Source: Desulfobacterales bacterium (GTDB lineage Bacteria; Desulfobacterota; Desulfobacteria; Desulfobacterales; DAOWNP01). Taken from it: DNA of 7,191 bases. The stretch spans positions 1 to 7,191 of the forward strand of contig JASFBI010000090.1 of assembly GCA_030149595.1 (NCBI GenBank), given 5' to 3'. Below the pieces are notes generated by a model, which was given only the letters and a program-made list of their open reading frames with translations, was not told where the DNA came from and did no database searches. This document shows, piece by piece, positions 1 to 6,025 of the stretch (positions are counted from its first letter, which is position 1; every line of letters starts with the position of its first letter). The translations under genes were made by a program, and so were the position numbers.

Positions 1-165
1 GAAGATGATATATTAAAGAGGGATTTAAATGACAGAACACGTAAATTATCTCCTCTTAAACCTGCTGAAGATGCTGTAATTATTGACTCGACAGGTTGTG
101 ATCTCGGTGAAGTTGTTGATATAATACTGGGGAAAATAAATTTAGCAGGTGTAATGATCTCTTGA
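1..165 (+). CDS. cmk: Cytidylate kinase, C-terminal 54 residues (5' end outside window)
   Basis: This is the 3' end of a gene whose start lies left of the window; frame 1 is open to a TGA at 163-165. Cytidylate kinase phosphorylates CMP and dCMP with ATP in the cytosol, supplying CTP and dCTP synthesis. The visible part begins within the LID/CORE C-terminal region. It shows the family pattern R-D-x-x-D-x-x-R near residues 7-12, then S-P-L-K-P-A-E-D-A and the I-D-S-T strand that normally lies about 20-30 residues from the C-terminus. The P-loop and CMP-binding residues are not in the window. The next gene is rpsA on the same strand, a cmk-rpsA order that is very common in Proteobacteria and relatives, which supports the call. 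A repeat-like element starts exactly at the stop codon. No clear intrinsic terminator follows, so read-through into rpsA is possible. Confidence 0.9.
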   Translation, partial: EDDILKRDLNDRTRKLSPLKPAEDAVIIDSTGCDLGEVVDIILGKINLAGVMIS

Positions 166-192
166 CAGGTTTTTACAGAAGAAAATTTCTTC
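163..192 (+). repeat. Short duplicated intergenic element, copy 1 (cmk stop / rpsA leader)
   Basis: A 30-bp segment starting at the cmk TGA closely resembles 2404-2433 upstream of sppA. The shared core reads TGACAGGTTNTTACRGAA, followed by an AAA-N-TTTCTT block after a 1-nt offset. About 26 of 31 aligned positions agree by eye. In this copy the right half is a near-perfect dyad, GAAGAAA and TTTCTTC around a central A (178-192). TTGACA at 162-167 matches a -35 consensus, but no good -10 follows at 16-18 bp. Role unknown: it could be a regulator site, a promoter-linked element or a relic of duplication. Confidence 0.5.
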
Positions 193-313
193 AAGTTTAA
201 GGCAAAAAAAATTTAAAAAGAGTATTTTTATATTGTATTTTTTAAAATCCATGGTAAATTAGCAAGATTATACTTTTATTAAAGTATAAAATTATACCTA
301 AGGGGAAATATTA
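166..313 (+). promoter_or_regulatory. rpsA upstream region and leader
   Basis: These 148 bp between cmk and rpsA hold no plausible gene. The stretch is strongly A+T rich, with an A8 run at 205-212 and further A and T tracts to about 250, of the kind that can act as a promoter UP element. The best sigma70-like pair I can place is TTGTAT (233-238) and TAAATT (255-260), with 16 bp between. Each hexamer is only a partial match, so the promoter call is weak. A TATACT -10-like hexamer also occurs at 269-274 without a good -35. Downstream lie a hairpin (268-289) and the AGGGG Shine-Dalgarno (301-305). Confidence 0.35.
268..289 (+). promoter_or_regulatory. Inverted repeat / hairpin in the rpsA 5' leader
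   Basis: TTATACTTT (268-276) pairs perfectly with AAAGTATAA (281-289), giving a 9-bp stem with a TATT loop that ends 24 nt before the rpsA ATG. If transcription starts upstream, this would be an A/U-rich leader hairpin just 5' of the ribosome binding site. In E. coli, S1 represses its own mRNA through structured leader hairpins, so a regulatory role is a reasonable inference. The alternative is a DNA operator or chance in A+T-rich sequence. ATTATAC occurs again at 291-297, which would allow an alternative pairing partner. Confidence 0.4.
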
Positions 314-2173
314 ATGGAAACTAATTTAACCAAAAACCAAGAGCAGGATAATAATCAAGAGATGGCATCAATGCAGACTGATGTAGAAAAAGATGAATTA
401 AAAGAGGCTTGCGAAAGTGAAGAGATCTGTGAAGAGGAAGAGTGTCAGGTTGTAGATTCAGGCAAGAAGATTGATCCTGATGATGAGGACCTCAGTATGG
501 AAGATCTGATGGAGTTATATGATGAAAGTTTCAAGCGCTTCGAAGAGGGAGAGGTTGTAGCCGGAACCATAATTTCAATGGATAAGGATTATGTATTGGT
601 AGATGTGGGATACAAATCCGAAGGTCAGATAAGGGTATCTGAATTCTATGATGAAGAGGGCAATTTATCTACAAAAGTCGGGGATACTGTCGAGGTTATG
701 ATAGAGTTATGGGATGAGGATGAAGAGTGTGTTGTCCTTTCCAAAGAAAAAGCAGAAAAAGTTAAAATCTGGGAAGCTGTAAGGGAAATTTTTGAAGCAG
801 ATGGTACTATAGATGGAGTAATAACCAGCAGGGTAAAGGGTGGTTTCTCAGTGGATGTAGGAATTCAGGCCTTTTTACCAGGATCCCAGGCTGACCTCAG
901 ACCTATCCGTAATCTTGATGAATTAGTAAATCAGACTTTTACATTTAAAATACTGAAGTTTAATAGAAAACGCAGTAATATTGTACTGTCAAGGCGTGCT
1001 ATTCTTGAGATGCAGCGTGATAAGGCAAGGGCTGATACCCTCGCTGTCCTGGAAGAGGGGCAGGTTATGGAGGGATTTGTTAAAAATATAACAGAGTACG
1101 GTGTTTTTGTTGATCTCGGTGGTGTTGACGGGCTTCTGCATATTACAGATATTTCATGGGGAAGGGTCAAGCATCCTTCAGAGATGTTTGCTGTGGGTGA
1201 CAAGGTGGATGTGAAGATTCTTTCATTTGATCTGGAAAATGAAAGAGTATCCTTGGGAACAAAGCAGCTTACTCTTGATCCATGGTCTTCTGCTGCAGAA
1301 AAATATGCTATTGGTTCAAAAATATCTGGAAAAGTTGTAAGTTTAACTGATTATGGAGCTTTTATTGAGCTTGAAGAGGGTATTGAAGGGTTAATTCATG
1401 TTTCAGAAATGTCCTGGACAAGAAAGATTCGTCATCCTTCCAAAGTAGTATCTGCAGGAGATGTGGTGGATGCAGTTGTTTTAGATATTAAACCGGAAAG
1501 CAGACGTATTTCCCTTGGTATGAAACAGGTTGTTCCAAATCCATGGGAAGTTATCAGTGAAAAATATCCCATAGGAACAACTATTGAAGGCAGGGTTAAA
1601 AATATCACTGACTTTGGTCTTTTTATTGGAATAGATGATGATATTGACGGGCTGGTTCATATTTCAGATATGTCCTGGACTAAAAGAATCAAGCACCCAT
1701 CTGAATTTTATAAAAAAGGCGATGTTATTCAGGCAGTTGTTTTAGATATCAATAAAGGAAGTGAAAGATTTTCATTAGGTGTAAAACAGCTTCTTCCTGA
1801 TCCATGGGAATCTGTTGCAGTACGTTATGAAGTTGGTAAAGAGATAAAAGGTGTGATAACAAACATTACGGACTTTGGTGTTTTTGTTGAACTTGAAGAG
1901 GGAATAGAGGGGCTTATCCATGTCTCTGAAATAAGTAAGGAAAAGATTAAAACTCCTGTTGGAAAGTTCAATGTTGCTGATGAGATAGTTGCTATGGTTA
2001 TGAATATAAACACCGAGGAGAGAAGAATCGGTCTTTCCATTAAACGCCTTGAAATGGATAATGAGCAGACAATGTTAAAGGAGTATGTTAATAATATGAA
2101 GCCTGCTACATCTTCTTTTGGTGAAGTCTTGATGGAAAATTTGCAGGAAAAATTAAATGACGATGATGTATAG
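314..2173 (+). CDS. rpsA: 30S ribosomal protein S1 (six S1 domains)
   Basis: Ribosomal protein S1 binds the 30S subunit and mRNA, helping structured or weakly initiated messages to start translation. The 619-residue product carries six S1 (OB-fold) repeats at roughly 78-144, 162-228, 248-317, 333-405, 420-492 and 507-578. Domains 3-6 show the canonical pattern G-x-V-x-x-I/L-T-x-[FY]-G-x-F-[VI], then G-L-[IVL]-H-[IV]-[ST]-[ED]. Domains 1 and 2 are divergent, as expected for the ribosome-binding end. Repeats 3-6 end in an L-G-x-K-Q-like strand, and D-P-W or N-P-W linkers follow domains 3, 4 and 5. Total length is somewhat above the E. coli protein (557 aa), largely because of an acidic, probably disordered N-terminal extension of about 75 residues. 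The start is supported by AGGGG at 301-305, 8 nt before the ATG. The gene sits between cmk and sppA, a conserved setting. Confidence 0.97.
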   Translation: METNLTKNQEQDNNQEMASMQTDVEKDELKEACESEEICEEEECQVVDSGKKIDPDDEDLSMEDLMELYDESFKRFEEGEVVAGTIISMDKDYVLVDVGYKSEGQIRVSEFYDEEGNLSTKVGDTVEVMIELWDEDEECVVLSKEKAEKVKIWEAVREIFEADGTIDGVITSRVKGGFSVDVGIQAFLPGSQADLRPIRNLDELVNQTFTFKILKFNRKRSNIVLSRRAILEMQRDKARADTLAVLEEGQVMEGFVKNITEYGVFVDLGGVDGLLHITDISWGRVKHPSEMFAVGDKVDVKILSFDLENERVSLGTKQLTLDPWSSAAEKYAIGSKISGKVVSLTDYGAFIELEEGIEGLIHVSEMSWTRKIRHPSKVVSAGDVVDAVVLDIKPESRRISLGMKQVVPNPWEVISEKYPIGTTIEGRVKNITDFGLFIGIDDDIDGLVHISDMSWTKRIKHPSEFYKKGDVIQAVVLDINKGSERFSLGVKQLLPDPWESVAVRYEVGKEIKGVITNITDFGVFVELEEGIEGLIHVSEISKEKIKTPVGKFNVADEIVAMVMNINTEERRIGLSIKRLEMDNEQTMLKEYVNNMKPATSSFGEVLMENLQEKLNDDDV

Positions 2174-2403
2174 TTCTGTTTTTAATTAATCAGTTAGAAA
2201 ATTTTGAATAATGTTTTTTGGTGAGGTTTGCTGTCATCGGATGTTAGTGTTGAGCTGTGGTGAAATTTGAGAATTCTGATTGTTTTTTTGTTTAGTTGGT
2301 TCAGGTATTTTTAAATTTCATTATAGTTCAGAAGATTGTTAAAACTTGCAGCAGGTGATTTTTCAGTTAAAAATATCTTTGGTAATGTGATTAGATTAAT
2401 GTC

Positions 2404-2433
2404 TGACAGGTTGTTACGGAATGAAACTTTCTT
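2404..2433 (+). repeat. Short duplicated intergenic element, copy 2 (upstream of sppA)
   Basis: This segment matches 163-192 upstream of rpsA over about 30 bp, with a few substitutions and one 1-nt offset. The resemblance may start slightly earlier, since TAATG and TCT precede both copies with different spacing. It ends about 98 bp before the sppA ATG. TTGTTA at 2411-2416 could serve as a -35, with TAATAA at 2435-2440 (18-bp spacer) as a weak -10, so the element might overlap an upstream promoter. Confidence 0.5.
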
Positions 2434-2473
2434 TTAATAAATACCCTTTTAGATTTTTTAATATTTTATTTTT

Positions 2474-2501
2474 TTAACTTAAAATCCTGATTCTTTATAC
2501 T
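2474..2501 (+). promoter_or_regulatory. Candidate sigma70-type promoter for sppA
   Basis: TTAACT (2474-2479, four of six matches to TTGACA) and TATACT (2496-2501, five of six to TATAAT) are separated by 16 bp. Transcription would begin near 2508, giving a leader of roughly 24 nt before the sppA ATG. The surrounding sequence is so A+T rich that chance matches are common, so this is only a candidate. Confidence 0.35.
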
Positions 2502-2531
2502 AATTAATATTTTTATTGAGATAATTATATT

Positions 2532-3449
2532 ATGTTTTCAAGAAAACACCCCTATCTTTTTTTTGTTTTGATTTTTTCTTCTGTTGTATTATGCAGTTTT
2601 ACGGTTATGTCTGTTTTTTTTTACTTTGGAGCAAACAGTTCTGAATTTGAATTAAGAGGTAAAGATAAAGTTGGAATAATTGAAATAACCGGAGTAATAG
2701 CAGATTCTAAAAAAATATTAATGGATCTTAAAAATTTTGCAAAAAATGATACCATTAAATCCATAGTACTTAGAATTAATTCTCCCGGAGGAGGAGTAGG
2801 TCCTTCCCAGGAAATTTTCAGAGAGATAAATAAAATAAAAGTTAGAAAAAAGATTATCGTATCCATGGGAGCTGTTGCAGCATCTGGCGGATATTATATT
2901 GCAGCGGCAGCAGATGGTATTGTTGCAAATCCAGGGACAATAACAGGCAGTATTGGTGTTATAATGGGATATACCAATTTCAGGGAGTTGATAGATAAGA
3001 TCGGGTTAAAGCCTGTTGTAATAAAAAGTGGTAAATATAAAGATATGGGCTCGCCTGTAAGGGAGATGAGCGAAGCTGAAAAAAAGGTTCTTCAGGATTT
3101 TGTAGATAAAGTACATATGCAGTTTGTAAAAGACGTGGCAAGCGGGCGTAAATTAGATATTAATAAGGTAAAAACTATAGCAAACGGAAGTATCTATTCA
3201 GGAGAGGATGCAAAGGCCTATGGATTGATAGACAGGTTGGGAAATCTTGAAGATGCTATAGAGTGGGCAGGGCGTTTAGGTGGTATAAAAGGGGAAGTAC
3301 TCTCAGTTTATCCAAAAGAGGAAAGCAGTTTGTTGATTAAAAAACTGCTGATGGAATCTGCAGTTAATTTAATGGAAAGAATTTTTTTAATAATTCAAAA
3401 CAGTGATAATTTATCCATATCATGTATCAGCAGTCAGGGAGAATTTTAA
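2532..3449 (+). CDS. sppA: Signal peptide peptidase SppA, short (36K) type
   Basis: SppA is a membrane-anchored serine protease of the ClpP/crotonase fold that degrades signal peptides left after secretion. The 305-residue product starts with a basic M-F-S-R-K-H stretch and one hydrophobic segment (about 8-32), the expected N-terminal anchor with the protease outside the cytoplasmic membrane. Family motifs follow in order: K-V-G-I-I-E-I-T-G at 46-54, N-S-P-G-G-G at 83-88, G-A-V-A-A-S-G-G-Y-Y at 113-122 with the likely nucleophile Ser118, T-G-S-I-G-V at 138-143, and G-K-Y-K-D-M-G-S-P at 167-175 with the likely general base Lys170. The 52-residue Ser-Lys spacing equals that of the Bacillus subtilis enzyme (Ser147/Lys199). 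It has a single protease domain, unlike the two-domain E. coli 67K form. Shine-Dalgarno complementarity is weak (GAG at about 2518-2520), but this start keeps the anchor, which a start at Met26 would destroy. The gene ends 6 bp from a convergent gene. Confidence 0.93.
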   Translation: MFSRKHPYLFFVLIFSSVVLCSFTVMSVFFYFGANSSEFELRGKDKVGIIEITGVIADSKKILMDLKNFAKNDTIKSIVLRINSPGGGVGPSQEIFREINKIKVRKKIIVSMGAVAASGGYYIAAAADGIVANPGTITGSIGVIMGYTNFRELIDKIGLKPVVIKSGKYKDMGSPVREMSEAEKKVLQDFVDKVHMQFVKDVASGRKLDINKVKTIANGSIYSGEDAKAYGLIDRLGNLEDAIEWAGRLGGIKGEVLSVYPKEESSLLIKKLLMESAVNLMERIFLIIQNSDNLSISCISSQGEF

Positions 3450-3455
3450 AAAAAA

Positions 3456-4067
3456 TTATTCAAAGATACTTATATCCCCTTTCCCTTTTCGTATTATTTC
3501 AGGAGTGTCATCAATGATAGATACTACGCTTGAAGGTTCTCCTATTATATTTCCACCATCAATGACAATATCTATCATATCTTTAAAATAGTCGTGAATT
3601 AAAGAAGGGTTTGTAAAAAATGAACCATTTTCTCTGTTTTTTGCACTTGTGTTTATAATTGGATTTGGCATATTTTTTAAAATATTTATGCATATTGGAT
3701 GATCAGGTACACGAATCCCTGCCGTTTTTCGTTTTGTAAGCATTATTTTAGGTACAAGTTTTGATCCTTTTAATATGAATGTATATGGACCTGGAAGAAG
3801 CCGTTTCATGGTTTTATATGCATAGTTTGAAATCTGTGCATATTGGTTTATATTTTTCATGCCAGAGCATAAAAAGCTAAAAGGTTTGGTTTTTTTTCTG
3901 TTTGTTAAACGGTATATTTTTTCAATGGCTTTTTTATTCATTATATCGCATCCTATGCCGTAATATGTATCAGTTGGATATGCGATAATACCGCCTTTTT
4001 TTAAGACATCAATAACTTTGGTTATGAGCCTTTCCTGGGGATTATCTATGTTAATATTTATAAGCAT
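3456..4067 (-). CDS. YciO/Sua5/YrdC/TsaC-family protein (L-threonylcarbamoyladenylate synthase-like)
   Basis: The fold belongs to the Sua5-YrdC-YciO family. TsaC/Sua5 members make threonylcarbamoyl-AMP from threonine, bicarbonate and ATP for tRNA t6A37; the role of the YciO branch is uncertain. With the start at 4067 the product has 203 residues, close to E. coli YciO (206), and begins like it: N-I-D-N-P-Q-E-R-L versus H-P-D-N-P-Q-Q-R-L. Conserved parts are Y-P-T-D-T (30-34), P-G-P-Y-T-F-I-L (92-99), K-R-K-T-A-G-I-R-V-P (112-121), N-T-S-A (139-142), S-S-V-V-S-I (179-184) and R-K-G-K-G-D (193-198). Of the K-x-R / S-x-N tetrad typical of TsaC, Arg57 and Ser141 are kept, but Thr55 and Lys143 stand where Lys and Asn are expected. 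The frame stays open upstream to an ATG at 4145, adding 26 residues without family similarity. Neither start has a visible Shine-Dalgarno. The gene converges on sppA. A genuine t6A role is possible but unproven. Confidence 0.85.
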   Translation of the reverse strand: MLININIDNPQERLITKVIDVLKKGGIIAYPTDTYYGIGCDIMNKKAIEKIYRLTNRKKTKPFSFLCSGMKNINQYAQISNYAYKTMKRLLPGPYTFILKGSKLVPKIMLTKRKTAGIRVPDHPICINILKNMPNPIINTSAKNRENGSFFTNPSLIHDYFKDMIDIVIDGGNIIGEPSSVVSIIDDTPEIIRKGKGDISIFE

Positions 4068-4165
4068 GATTTTATTTTGATGAAATTTTAAGGGTTTATA
4101 TATTTTATTTTTTATATGAAACTCAGTCCAGCAGACCGTAATCATGAGAGTTTCAATTTTCGTTG

Positions 4166-4183
4166 TGGCAGATAAATCTGCTA
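4166..4183. promoter_or_regulatory. Inverted repeat upstream of the YciO-like gene
   Basis: GCAGAT (4168-4173) and ATCTGC (4176-4181) are perfect inverted arms around AA. The symmetry extends outward by one G:T and one T:A position. The dyad lies 21 bp upstream of the alternative ATG at 4145 and about 100 bp upstream of the preferred start at 4067. It is a possible operator or small hairpin; the function is unknown. Confidence 0.3.
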
Positions 4184-4237
4184 TGTATGTTATATGAAAG
4201 AATGTAAAACTATTATGTTTCTTTCATTATTTATTGA

Positions 4238-4245
4238 GACCGGTC
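4238..4245. promoter_or_regulatory. GC-rich palindrome GACCGGTC in A+T-rich spacer
   Basis: An 8-bp perfect palindrome containing CCGG stands out against the A+T-rich spacer. Symmetry does not extend beyond it. It might be half of a regulator site, a restriction/methylation target or chance. Confidence 0.15.
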
Positions 4246-4275
4246 AGTATGGAAAATTCAGATCAATCTCATGAC

Positions 4276-4292
4276 TATTGCAGGATGCAATA
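4276..4292. promoter_or_regulatory. Inverted repeat TATTGCA-N3-TGCAATA upstream of guaB
   Basis: Seven-base arms, TATTGCA (4276-4282) and TGCAATA (4286-4292), flank GGA. This 17-bp perfect dyad is the right size for a dimeric helix-turn-helix repressor, and it lies between two divergent promoters. It does not match the E. coli PurR consensus. As RNA it would form a 7-bp stem with a tight 3-nt loop. It is about 270 bp from the guaB start, so it may serve either gene or neither. Confidence 0.35.
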
Positions 4293-4550
4293 TAAACTAA
4301 TTTAAAATTTAAAATTTTTCAATAAGTTTTAATAATAAGGGGTGATTTGTCTAAAATAAATGTTTGCTAAATAGAAAATCATCTGTTAATCAACTATTCT
4401 TTTATATAGTAAAAATATTATTTATAGAAATTACAAAATAGTGTATGAATGAAAATTGTGGTTTTTTTCTCAGAGTTAAAGAAGATTAAAATTTTTATCT
4501 GATACAGAGAGCTGTGAAAAAGACAGTTTTTATTCTGCACAAACCAATCT

Positions 4551-4555
4551 GGAGG
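4551..4555 (+). promoter_or_regulatory. Shine-Dalgarno site that fixes the guaB start
   Basis: GGAGG sits 6 nt before the ATG at 4562 and is the strongest ribosome binding site in the window. It decides against an in-frame GTG at 4514, which would add 16 residues and has no Shine-Dalgarno of its own. Confidence 0.85.
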
Positions 4556-4561
4556 AATTAT

Positions 4562-6025
4562 ATGGTTAATATGCCAATAGAAGAAGGATTATCTTTTGAT
4601 GATGTTTTATTACTGCCTAATTATTCTGATGTGCTTCCAAAGGATGTTAATACCCGAACTAAACTGACTAAAAATATAAATTTAAATATACCCATAGTTA
4701 GTGCTGCCATGGATACAGTTACAGAATCAAGAACTGCTATAAGTATGGCAAGGGCAGGGGGTATGGGATTCATACACCGTAATATGGATATTAAAAGGCA
4801 AATTTTAGAAGTTGATAAAGTAAAAAAATCTGAAAGCGGTATGATAATAGATCCCATTACTATTTCTCCTAATTATAAGATAGATGATGTGTTGAAACTC
4901 ATGTCACGTTACAGAATCTCAGGAGTACCTGTAACAAGAGGAGGAGAGCTTGTAGGGATAGTTACAAACAGGGATCTGCGTTTTGAAATTGATTTGGATC
5001 GAATGGTTTCAGAAGTTATGACCAGTAAAAATCTTGTTACTGTAAAAGAAGGTATAAGTCTTGAAGATTCAAAAGCCATGCTGCATAAACACAGAATAGA
5101 AAAACTTTTAGTGGTTGATGAAAAGCAAAAACTTATAGGCTTGATAACCATAAAAGATATTGAAAAAATCAAAAAGTACCCTCTTTCCTGCAAGGACATA
5201 CGGGGAAGATTGAGGGTTGGAGCTGCTGTTGGTGTGGGGTCTGATATGGAAGAGAGGACATCAGCTCTTTTAGGTGCAGGAGCTGATGTGATTTTAATTG
5301 ATACATCCCACGGGCATTCGGAAAATGTACTTGAATCTGTAAAAATCCTTAAAAAGAGATTTAGTAATATAGAGCTTATAGCAGGTAATGTTGGTACTGC
5401 AAAGGGTGTTCAGGCACTTGTGGATGCAGGGGCAGATGGTGTTAAAATAGGAATAGGCCCTGGTTCTATATGTACAACAAGAATTATAGCAGGAGTTGGT
5501 GTTCCGCAGCTTACAGCTATAAAAAAATGCAGAACAGTTTCAAATAAAACAGGAGTGCCTCTTATAGCTGATGGAGGAATTAAGTTTTCAGGGGATATTA
5601 CAAAGGCCATTGGAGCTGGTGGTCATTGTGTTATGCTGGGAGGTCTTTTGGCAGGGACAGATGAGAGTCCTGGGGAGACAATTATTTTTCAGGGAAGAAC
5701 CTATAAAGTATATAGAGGTATGGGGTCCATAGAGGCTATGAAAAAAGGGAGTAAGGACAGATATTATCATAGCGAAGAAGTAGACGATGACAAGCTTGTT
5801 CCTGAAGGTATAGTGGGAAGGGTTCCATATAGAGGATCTGTGGCTGATAATCTTTTTCAGCTTATAGGTGGATTAAAATCGGGTATGGGTTATGTTGGAA
5901 GCAGGACAATAGAAGAATTAAGAGAAAAAGCAAGGTTTTTAAGGATCTCTGTGGCAGGTATGAAAGAGAGCCATGTGCATGACGTAATAATAACCAAAGA
6001 GGCTCCAAATTACCGTTTGGATTAG
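4562..6025 (+). CDS. guaB: Inosine-5'-monophosphate dehydrogenase
   Basis: IMP dehydrogenase oxidises IMP to XMP with NAD+, the committed step of guanine nucleotide synthesis, as a cytosolic tetramer/octamer. The 487-residue product has the usual bacterial length. It opens with the family N-terminus G-L-S-F-D-D-V-L-L-L-P and continues as a TIM barrel interrupted by a pair of CBS domains (about 97-147 and 157-206), the site of nucleotide control in this family. Catalytic features are present: D-T-S-H-G-H-S (247-253, NAD side), G-N-V (275-277), G-I-G-P-G-S-I-C-T-T with nucleophile Cys304 (E. coli Cys305), A-D-G-G-I-K (336-341, IMP phosphate), and the mobile flap with Arg400-Tyr401 and Glu415. 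One small variation is G-G-L-L-A-G at 360-365, where I recall G-S-[LM]-[FL]-A-G as usual. The neighbour dnaE follows on the same strand after 126 bp, without a clear terminator between. Confidence 0.97.
   Translation: MVNMPIEEGLSFDDVLLLPNYSDVLPKDVNTRTKLTKNINLNIPIVSAAMDTVTESRTAISMARAGGMGFIHRNMDIKRQILEVDKVKKSESGMIIDPITISPNYKIDDVLKLMSRYRISGVPVTRGGELVGIVTNRDLRFEIDLDRMVSEVMTSKNLVTVKEGISLEDSKAMLHKHRIEKLLVVDEKQKLIGLITIKDIEKIKKYPLSCKDIRGRLRVGAAVGVGSDMEERTSALLGAGADVILIDTSHGHSENVLESVKILKKRFSNIELIAGNVGTAKGVQALVDAGADGVKIGIGPGSICTTRIIAGVGVPQLTAIKKCRTVSNKTGVPLIADGGIKFSGDITKAIGAGGHCVMLGGLLAGTDESPGETIIFQGRTYKVYRGMGSIEAMKKGSKDRYYHSEEVDDDKLVPEGIVGRVPYRGSVADNLFQLIGGLKSGMGYVGSRTIEELREKARFLRISVAGMKESHVHDVIITKEAPNYRLD

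Larger units (their letters stand above)
2174..2531 (+). other. Intergenic region between rpsA and sppA
   Basis: This 358-bp gap contains no convincing gene; the longest ATG-started frame noticed is 19 codons (2211-2270) with no ribosome binding site. The part at about 2205-2310 is unusually rich in T and G and poor in C on the + strand, unlike the A/T-rich gaps elsewhere in the window. That could mean a decayed gene or an untranslated RNA, but nothing is recognisable. The right half holds the second copy of the duplicated element (2404-2433) and a candidate sppA promoter (2474-2501). No GC-rich terminator stem follows rpsA. Confidence 0.6.
4068..4561. promoter_or_regulatory. Divergent intergenic region between the YciO-like gene and guaB
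   Basis: About 0.5 kb lies between two divergently transcribed genes and should contain both promoters. No gene is supported. A 26-codon frame (4194-4274, +) lacks a ribosome binding site, and 4068-4145 could instead be an N-terminal extension of the YciO-like protein. The region is A+T rich, with TTTAAAA-type runs near 4300-4320. It contains three dyads described separately (4166-4183, 4238-4245, 4276-4292). I could not place a convincing -35/-10 pair for guaB. I see no purine riboswitch pattern. Confidence 0.55.

Noticed and set aside
1080..1940. Nucleotide-level repeats inside rpsA (for example GATCCATGG-like and GACTTTGG-like segments)
   Set aside because: They are explained by the homologous S1 protein domains and their linkers, not by a separate DNA repeat.
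2211..2270. 19-codon open frame after rpsA
   Set aside because: Too short, no ribosome binding site, no recognisable product.
3230..3245. GACAGGTTGG inside sppA as a third copy of the duplicated element
   Set aside because: Only the first nine or so bases match, and it lies in conserved coding sequence (residues I-D-R-L-G), so the match is explained by codons and chance.
3403..3591. 62-codon + strand frame overlapping the sppA end and the YciO-like gene
   Set aside because: It is the antisense reading of a well-supported minus-strand gene and has no ribosome binding site or family resemblance.
4194..4274. 26-codon open frame on the + strand in the divergent region
   Set aside because: No ribosome binding site, no recognisable sequence, and a length expected by chance.
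4514..4561. In-frame GTG start that would lengthen GuaB by 16 residues
   Set aside because: No Shine-Dalgarno precedes it, the extra residues do not resemble IMP dehydrogenase N-termini, and a strong GGAGG sits 6 nt before the ATG at 4562, which gives the normal 487-residue length.
4146..4561. Purine riboswitch upstream of guaB
   Set aside because: I looked for a three-way junction with the conserved purine-riboswitch core and saw neither the core motifs nor a downstream terminator or anti-terminator pair.
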